Positions 60,780 to 64,000 of a stretch of 64,000 nt of DNA are shown here, piece by piece. Each line of letters opens with the position of its first letter. Within the stretch, counting starts at the first letter, position 1. The notes below the pieces were generated by a model, which had not been told where the DNA came from, did not search any database, and saw only the letters and a list, made by a program, of their open reading frames with translations. The position numbers and the translations under genes are program-made. This DNA comes from Microbispora hainanensis (GTDB taxonomy: Bacteria > Actinomycetota > Actinomycetes > Streptosporangiales > Streptosporangiaceae): contig NZ_VIRM01000051.1 of NCBI RefSeq assembly GCF_006874475.1, positions 1 through 64,000 of the forward strand, read 5' to 3'.

Positions 60780-60796
60780 GGACTCCGGCATTCGAC

Positions 60797-60838
60797 CGGC
60801 GAAGGCCACTTCCCGGGCGAGGGAAGGGGCCTTCGCCG
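60797..60838 (+). terminator. Terminator after azoR
   Basis: CGGCGAAGGCC and GGCCTTCGCCG form an 11-bp stem, with a further CTTCCC/GGGAAG pairing inside. Confidence 0.65.
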
Positions 60839-60949
60839 TCGCGAGCGCGGGCAACCGGCGTTCAGCCGCTCCCTCGACGGCCGGCTACAGGAACATTTCG
60901 AAGCGGGACGAACTCCCTGTCGGGCCGAATGAGAACTATCGTGACCAGC

Positions 60950-61582
60950 ATGGAAAATGCCCCTCAGCGCCGGGACTCCCCCACGTCTCACCTGCGCGCC
61001 TCTGACCAGAACAGGGACCAGGTCGCCGCCCTGCTCGGGGAGGCCCTGAGCACGGGTCAGCTGAGCCACGACGAATACTCCGAGCGGCTCGACAGCCTTT
61101 ATCAGGCCAAGACCGTGGGAGAGCTCGAACTCCTCACCAACGATCTCCAGGTCGAGCGGCACGGCTCCGCCGCGAGCCCGGCGTCCTACACGACGGGCGC
61201 GAGCGCCGTCTCCTACGCGCCGAGCGAGAGCACCGAGCCCGACAACGTTGTCGCCATCTTCGGCGGCGCCGAGCGCAAGGGCCGCTGGCGGGTACGGCGG
61301 AAGACCACGGCACTGGCCGTCTTCGGCGGCATAAAGTTCGACCTGTCCGAGGCCGTGTTCGAGGCGAAAGAGGTCGAGATCACCGTCAACGCCATCTTCG
61401 GCGGGGCCGAGATCATCCTCCCGGAGGGGGTCGAGGTGCGCTGCGAGGGCGTCGGCATCTTCGGCGGCTACGACGTGCACAACAGCCCGGACACCGACCC
61501 GTCGGCGCCGGTGATCGTGATCAAGGGCATGGCACTGTTCGGCGGGGTCAGCGGCAGGTTCCGTCGCCGCCGCGACCGCTGA
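60950..61582 (+). CDS. DUF1707 and LiaF-like domain protein
   Basis: A 210-residue protein. Residues about 12-60 form a DUF1707 SHOCT-like domain (LRASDQNRDQVAALLGEALS, HDEYSERLDSLYQAKTVGEL). Residues about 95-205 form a beta-solenoid-like LiaF C-terminal domain with repeated FGG turns (AIFGGAER, AVFGGIKF, AIFGGAEI, GIFGGYDV, ALFGGVSG). It is predicted cytoplasmic or membrane-associated. Related proteins act in envelope stress response. GTG at 60941 and ATG at 60929 are alternative starts. Its 3' end begins a tandem repeat. Confidence 0.88.
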   Translation: MENAPQRRDSPTSHLRASDQNRDQVAALLGEALSTGQLSHDEYSERLDSLYQAKTVGELELLTNDLQVERHGSAASPASYTTGASAVSYAPSESTEPDNVVAIFGGAERKGRWRVRRKTTALAVFGGIKFDLSEAVFEAKEVEITVNAIFGGAEIILPEGVEVRCEGVGIFGGYDVHNSPDTDPSAPVIVIKGMALFGGVSGRFRRRRDR

Positions 61583-61654
61583 ACCCTGCCGCGACCGCTG
61601 AGCCCTGCCGCGACGCCGAGCCCCACCGCGACGCTGAGTCCCGCCGCGACCGTG
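61570..61654 (+). repeat. Tandem repeats of 18-19 bp starting at a stop codon
   Basis: CCGCGACCGCTGAACCCTG, two near-identical 19-bp copies (61570 and 61589), then two diverged 18-bp copies and a partial one. The first copy contains the final codons and stop (CGCGACCGCTGA) of the LiaF-like gene. Confidence 0.75.
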
Positions 61655-61756
61655 CGCACCCGGTCCTCGGCCGGACAGGGCGGCATGGCGCACGCCTGAC
61701 GGCCCGCCGGCTCCGGCCGTGCCGCATTCCGCGGACCAGGTGGTGTTCTGAGGCGC

Positions 61757-62386
61757 TTACTGACTGGAGTCCGCCGGGCGGCGGTAGACGCCGTACCACC
61801 AGGTCAGTGCCAACTCGCGAGCGAACGCGGCGTCGCTGCCGGGATCCGCGGCGGTGACGTGGTCGACGAGGGCCCGTTCGCCGCCCATGACGATCACCCG
61901 GGTGGCGCTCACCGGGTCCATGTCGGCGGGAGTGCGGCCCGCGTCCTGCTCAGCGCGGAGCACCGCGATCGTCCAGTCCGTGAACTGGTCGAGTTCCGCA
62001 CTCCAGAAGTCACGCACGGTCGCGTCATAGGTGGCGACCTCGGCGAGCGCCCGCCGTACGGCGGCATGTTCCCGATAGACCTTCACCACTTGCAGGAAGG
62101 CGTCCGCGAGGCGTTCGACGCCGTCCGATGGCGCCCATGCCGAGGTGAGGTCGAAGGACGAGGTCATGAGTTCCGCAGCGAGGCGCATGATCAGATCGAT
62201 CTTGTCGCGGAAGTGGCTGTAGAAGGTCGAGCGGGCGACGCCGGCTTCGGTGCAGATCTGTTGCACGCCGAGCTCGGTGAAGTTCGCGCCATTGATCAGG
62301 AGACGCTGCGTCGCGGCCAGGATGTCCGCCTCGGCCGAGGTGGGGCGGCCGACTTTCGCGGTGCGTCGTCGGGTGATCGAGGGCAT
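61757..62386 (-). CDS. TetR/AcrR family transcriptional regulator
   Basis: A 209-residue TetR regulator. HTH: FTELGVQQICTEAGVARSTF followed by YSHFRDKIDLIMRLAAELM. ATG at 62386. It diverges from the aldo/keto reductase gene, its likely target. An inverted repeat lies between at 62436-62466. Confidence 0.9.
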   Translation of the reverse strand: MPSITRRRTAKVGRPTSAEADILAATQRLLINGANFTELGVQQICTEAGVARSTFYSHFRDKIDLIMRLAAELMTSSFDLTSAWAPSDGVERLADAFLQVVKVYREHAAVRRALAEVATYDATVRDFWSAELDQFTDWTIAVLRAEQDAGRTPADMDPVSATRVIVMGGERALVDHVTAADPGSDAAFARELALTWWYGVYRRPADSSQ

Positions 62387-62435
62387 ATCCGGATCCTAGG
62401 GTCGTCACCTTGCGGTTAACGTCACACTACACGTC

Positions 62436-62466
62436 GCACTACACATCGTCCGTACACGGTGTAGCG
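62436..62466. promoter_or_regulatory. Inverted repeat between TetR and aldo/keto reductase genes
   Basis: CGCACTACAC and GTGTAG-CG face each other around a 14-base spacer. Related copies of ACACTACACGT (62424) and ACACGGTGT (near 62500) lie on both sides, so several operator half-sites may exist. Confidence 0.4.
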
Positions 62467-62566
62467 TAATTTCCCGACACGGTGTCCGGACTCGGCGACC
62501 GGCAGGGCGTGGGAACGCCCGGTCTCCGGCCGATAGACCGGACGTACCCACAAGAAGGAGTAGCTG

Positions 62567-63608
62567 GTGAAATATCGTCTGCTGGGACGTACGGGGGTCT
62601 GGGTCTCCGAGATCTCCCTGGGCGCGATGACGTTCGGCGGCAAGGATCACCCGGTGTACCGCACCCATGGAGCACTCGGGCAGGAGGAAGTGGATCGGAT
62701 CGTCGGCACGGCACTCGACGCCGGGATCAACTTCATCGACACCGCCGACGTCTACGCCGACGGCGAGAGCGAGGAGTTGCTCGGCCGGGCGATCGGGAGG
62801 CGCCGACGGGACGTGCTGCTCGCCACCAAGCTGCTCGCTCCGGTCGGGCCGGGACCCAACGACCAGGGGCTTTCCCGTCTCCACGTGATGCGGGCCCTGG
62901 ACGACAGCCTGCGTCGGCTGAAGACCGATTACATCGATCTCTATCAGCTCCACAACTACGACCATGTGACGCCGATCGAGGAGACGCTGAGCGCGCTCGA
63001 CGACGCGGTGCGACAGGGCAAGGTCCGCTACATCGGCTGTTCCAACTTCGCCGCCTGGCAGATCAGCAAGGCGTTGGGCATCTCCGCACTGCACAACCAG
63101 GCGAAGTTCGCCGCCAACCAGACGCACTACTCGCTGGTGTCGCGCGATGCCGAGCGCGACCTGGTGCCCTTGGCCGAGGACGCCGGGCTGAGCCTGACGG
63201 TGTGGCAAACCGCTTGCCGGCGGATTCCTCACGGGCAAGTTCGACCGCGGCGGAGCGACCACCGAACAAGACTCCCGCCGAGCCCGGAACGGCTTCGACT
63301 TCGTGCCTTTCGACGAGGAGAAGGGCTTCAGGGTGCTCGACGCACTGCGGGTCGTCGCCGCGCGGCACGAGGTGAGCCCCGCTCGGGTCGCAATCGCCTG
63401 GCTGCTCGCTCAGCGCGCCGTCACCAGCGTCATCGTCGGCGCTCGCAAGCTGGAACAGCTCACGGACAACATCGCCGCCGGCGACCTGACGCTCACCGAG
63501 CAGGATCTCGCCGAACTCGACGAGGTCAGCCGGTCGCCGATCGCCTACCCGAACTGGATTCAGGAGTGGTTCGCTCCGACGCGAATCCCGGCCGGCAACC
63601 TGGCCTGA
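62567..63608 (+). pseudogene. Aldo/keto reductase, interrupted by a one-base insertion
   Basis: Residues from MKYRLLGRTGVWVSEISLGA to LSLTVWQ are a normal AKR, with NFIDTADVYADGESEELLGR (catalytic Asp and Tyr), VLLATKLL (Lys) and YQLHNYDHV (His). At 63207-63209 the run CAAA has one A too many: removing it continues in the frame of 63210 as PLAGGFLTGKFDRGG ... AIAWLLAQRAVTSVIVGARK to the stop at 63608, giving a full-length 346-residue enzyme. Either the gene is broken or the base is a sequencing error. GTG start with AGAAGGAG upstream. Confidence 0.8.
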
Positions 63609-63621
63609 TCAAAACGTCCGG

Positions 63622-63852
63622 CATTCGGCATGGCCGTTCAGTCTCGGCCGCATCCACACCCGGGCGATCGTCACCGTGCACGTCAGCGACACCACCCTGA
63701 CGTCCGAACTGCCCGACGACACCCGCGTGGTCCACCGCACCACCACTCAACCCGTCCGCAGCGTCAAAGCGGCCCGGTCACGCAAGGCCGGTCATGTTTC
63801 CCAGGGCACCCGTCAAGCATGTGGCGGGACAGAACTGTCAATCATGTCGTGA
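63622..63852 (+). mobile_element. C-terminal remnant of an IS transposase
   Basis: A frame of about 77 codons without its own start reads FSLGRIHTRAIVTVHVSDTT and ends GGTELSIMS. It resembles the end of IS481-type transposases, where a stop follows a HxGRxH strand and a Thr-rich tail. The DDE core is missing. The following bases (TGTCAATCATGTCGTGAGAC) resemble the terminal sequence of such elements. Family assignment is from memory and tentative. Confidence 0.45.
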
Positions 63853-63870
63853 GACCGGACAAATCGGTGA

Positions 63871-64000
63871 TCACAGGCCTGTGGCGGTGCTGCGGCGTTC
63901 GATGAAGACGACGTCGCGCCAGCGGCCGTGGTGGCGGCCGATGCGGTGGCGGGTGCCGACGACGCGGAAGCCGGCCTTCTCGTGCAGGCGCAGGCTGGCG
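63871..64000 (-). CDS. GNAT family N-acetyltransferase, C-terminal part (gene runs off the window)
   Basis: The last 43 residues of an acetyltransferase. ASLRLHEKAGFRVVGTRHRI matches the final strand-helix of the phosphinothricin/aminoglycoside-type GNAT group (N-x-x-A/S-x-x-L-H-E-K-x-G-F). GRHHGRWRDVVFIERR follows before the stop at 63873-63871. The acetyl-CoA binding motif lies beyond the window. Confidence 0.8.
   Translation of the reverse strand, partial: ASLRLHEKAGFRVVGTRHRIGRHHGRWRDVVFIERRSTATGL

Noticed and set aside
63630-63905. A 91-residue plus-strand gene
   Set aside because: It has no ribosome site and its frame differs from that of the transposase-like remnant in the same place.

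Overview
The window is a GC-rich chromosomal segment from an actinobacterium. The evidence is GC-rich third codon positions, frequent GTG and TTG starts, strong GGAGG-type ribosome sites and the gene order secE-nusG-rplK-rplA-lipoprotein-rplJ-rplL-rpoB. A member of the Streptosporangiales (for example Nonomuraea, Streptosporangium or Microbispora relatives) is the most likely source. That assignment is inference from gene content and not a measured placement.

Positions 1-7116 (all minus strand) are the ribosomal protein and RNA polymerase region: the 5' part of rpoB, two Mce-associated membrane proteins, rplL, rplJ, an LppX/LprG-type lipoprotein, rplA, rplK, nusG, secE and tRNA-Trp. Promoters are visible before rpoB and rplJ, and the rplJ leader carries an attenuator-like hairpin. 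From 7352 to 20341 lie an aspartate aminotransferase, two ECF sigma factor/membrane partner pairs (one partner carries a PASTA domain), adenosine deaminase, a methyltransferase, a two-component system, an acyl-CoA dehydrogenase, two very small genes (one encoding a secreted peptide), a Uma2 nuclease-like gene between two copies of a 53-bp repeat, and a thiolase.

Positions 20429-28172 form a cell-surface locus: two class F sortases, three secreted proteins with Ser/Pro-rich stalks, and another membrane-anchored surface protein. The three secreted proteins end in GGAxTG, a transmembrane helix and an Arg-rich tail. I read GGAxTG as a non-canonical sorting signal, and two of the three genes sit 10-11 bp upstream of a sortase gene. 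After this come a long-chain-type acyl-CoA dehydrogenase, a hydrolase, a SpoIIE-type phosphatase, a DtxR/IdeR regulator, a UdgX uracil-DNA binding protein, pdxH, citrate synthase, an 896-residue membrane protein with a periplasmic-binding-protein-like domain, serC, a third ECF sigma pair and a rhomboid protease.

Positions 43503-55219 hold a broken TetR gene, SDR and enoyl-CoA hydratase genes, a STAS protein, an ECF transporter (cbiM/N fusion, cbiQ, cbiO) with a Nur-like box upstream that suggests nickel uptake, a glycosyltransferase, an in-frame fusion of a GH1 beta-glucosidase to a LacI regulator, an EF-hand protein and a TetR gene that appears to be leaderless. The rest is a detoxification and redox region: FAD monooxygenase, MFS exporter, two MarR regulators, azoreductase, a DUF1707/LiaF-like protein, TetR, an aldo/keto reductase broken by one extra base, a transposase remnant and the end of a GNAT acetyltransferase gene. 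Short tandem repeats recur at gene ends and between genes; two arrays begin at a stop codon.
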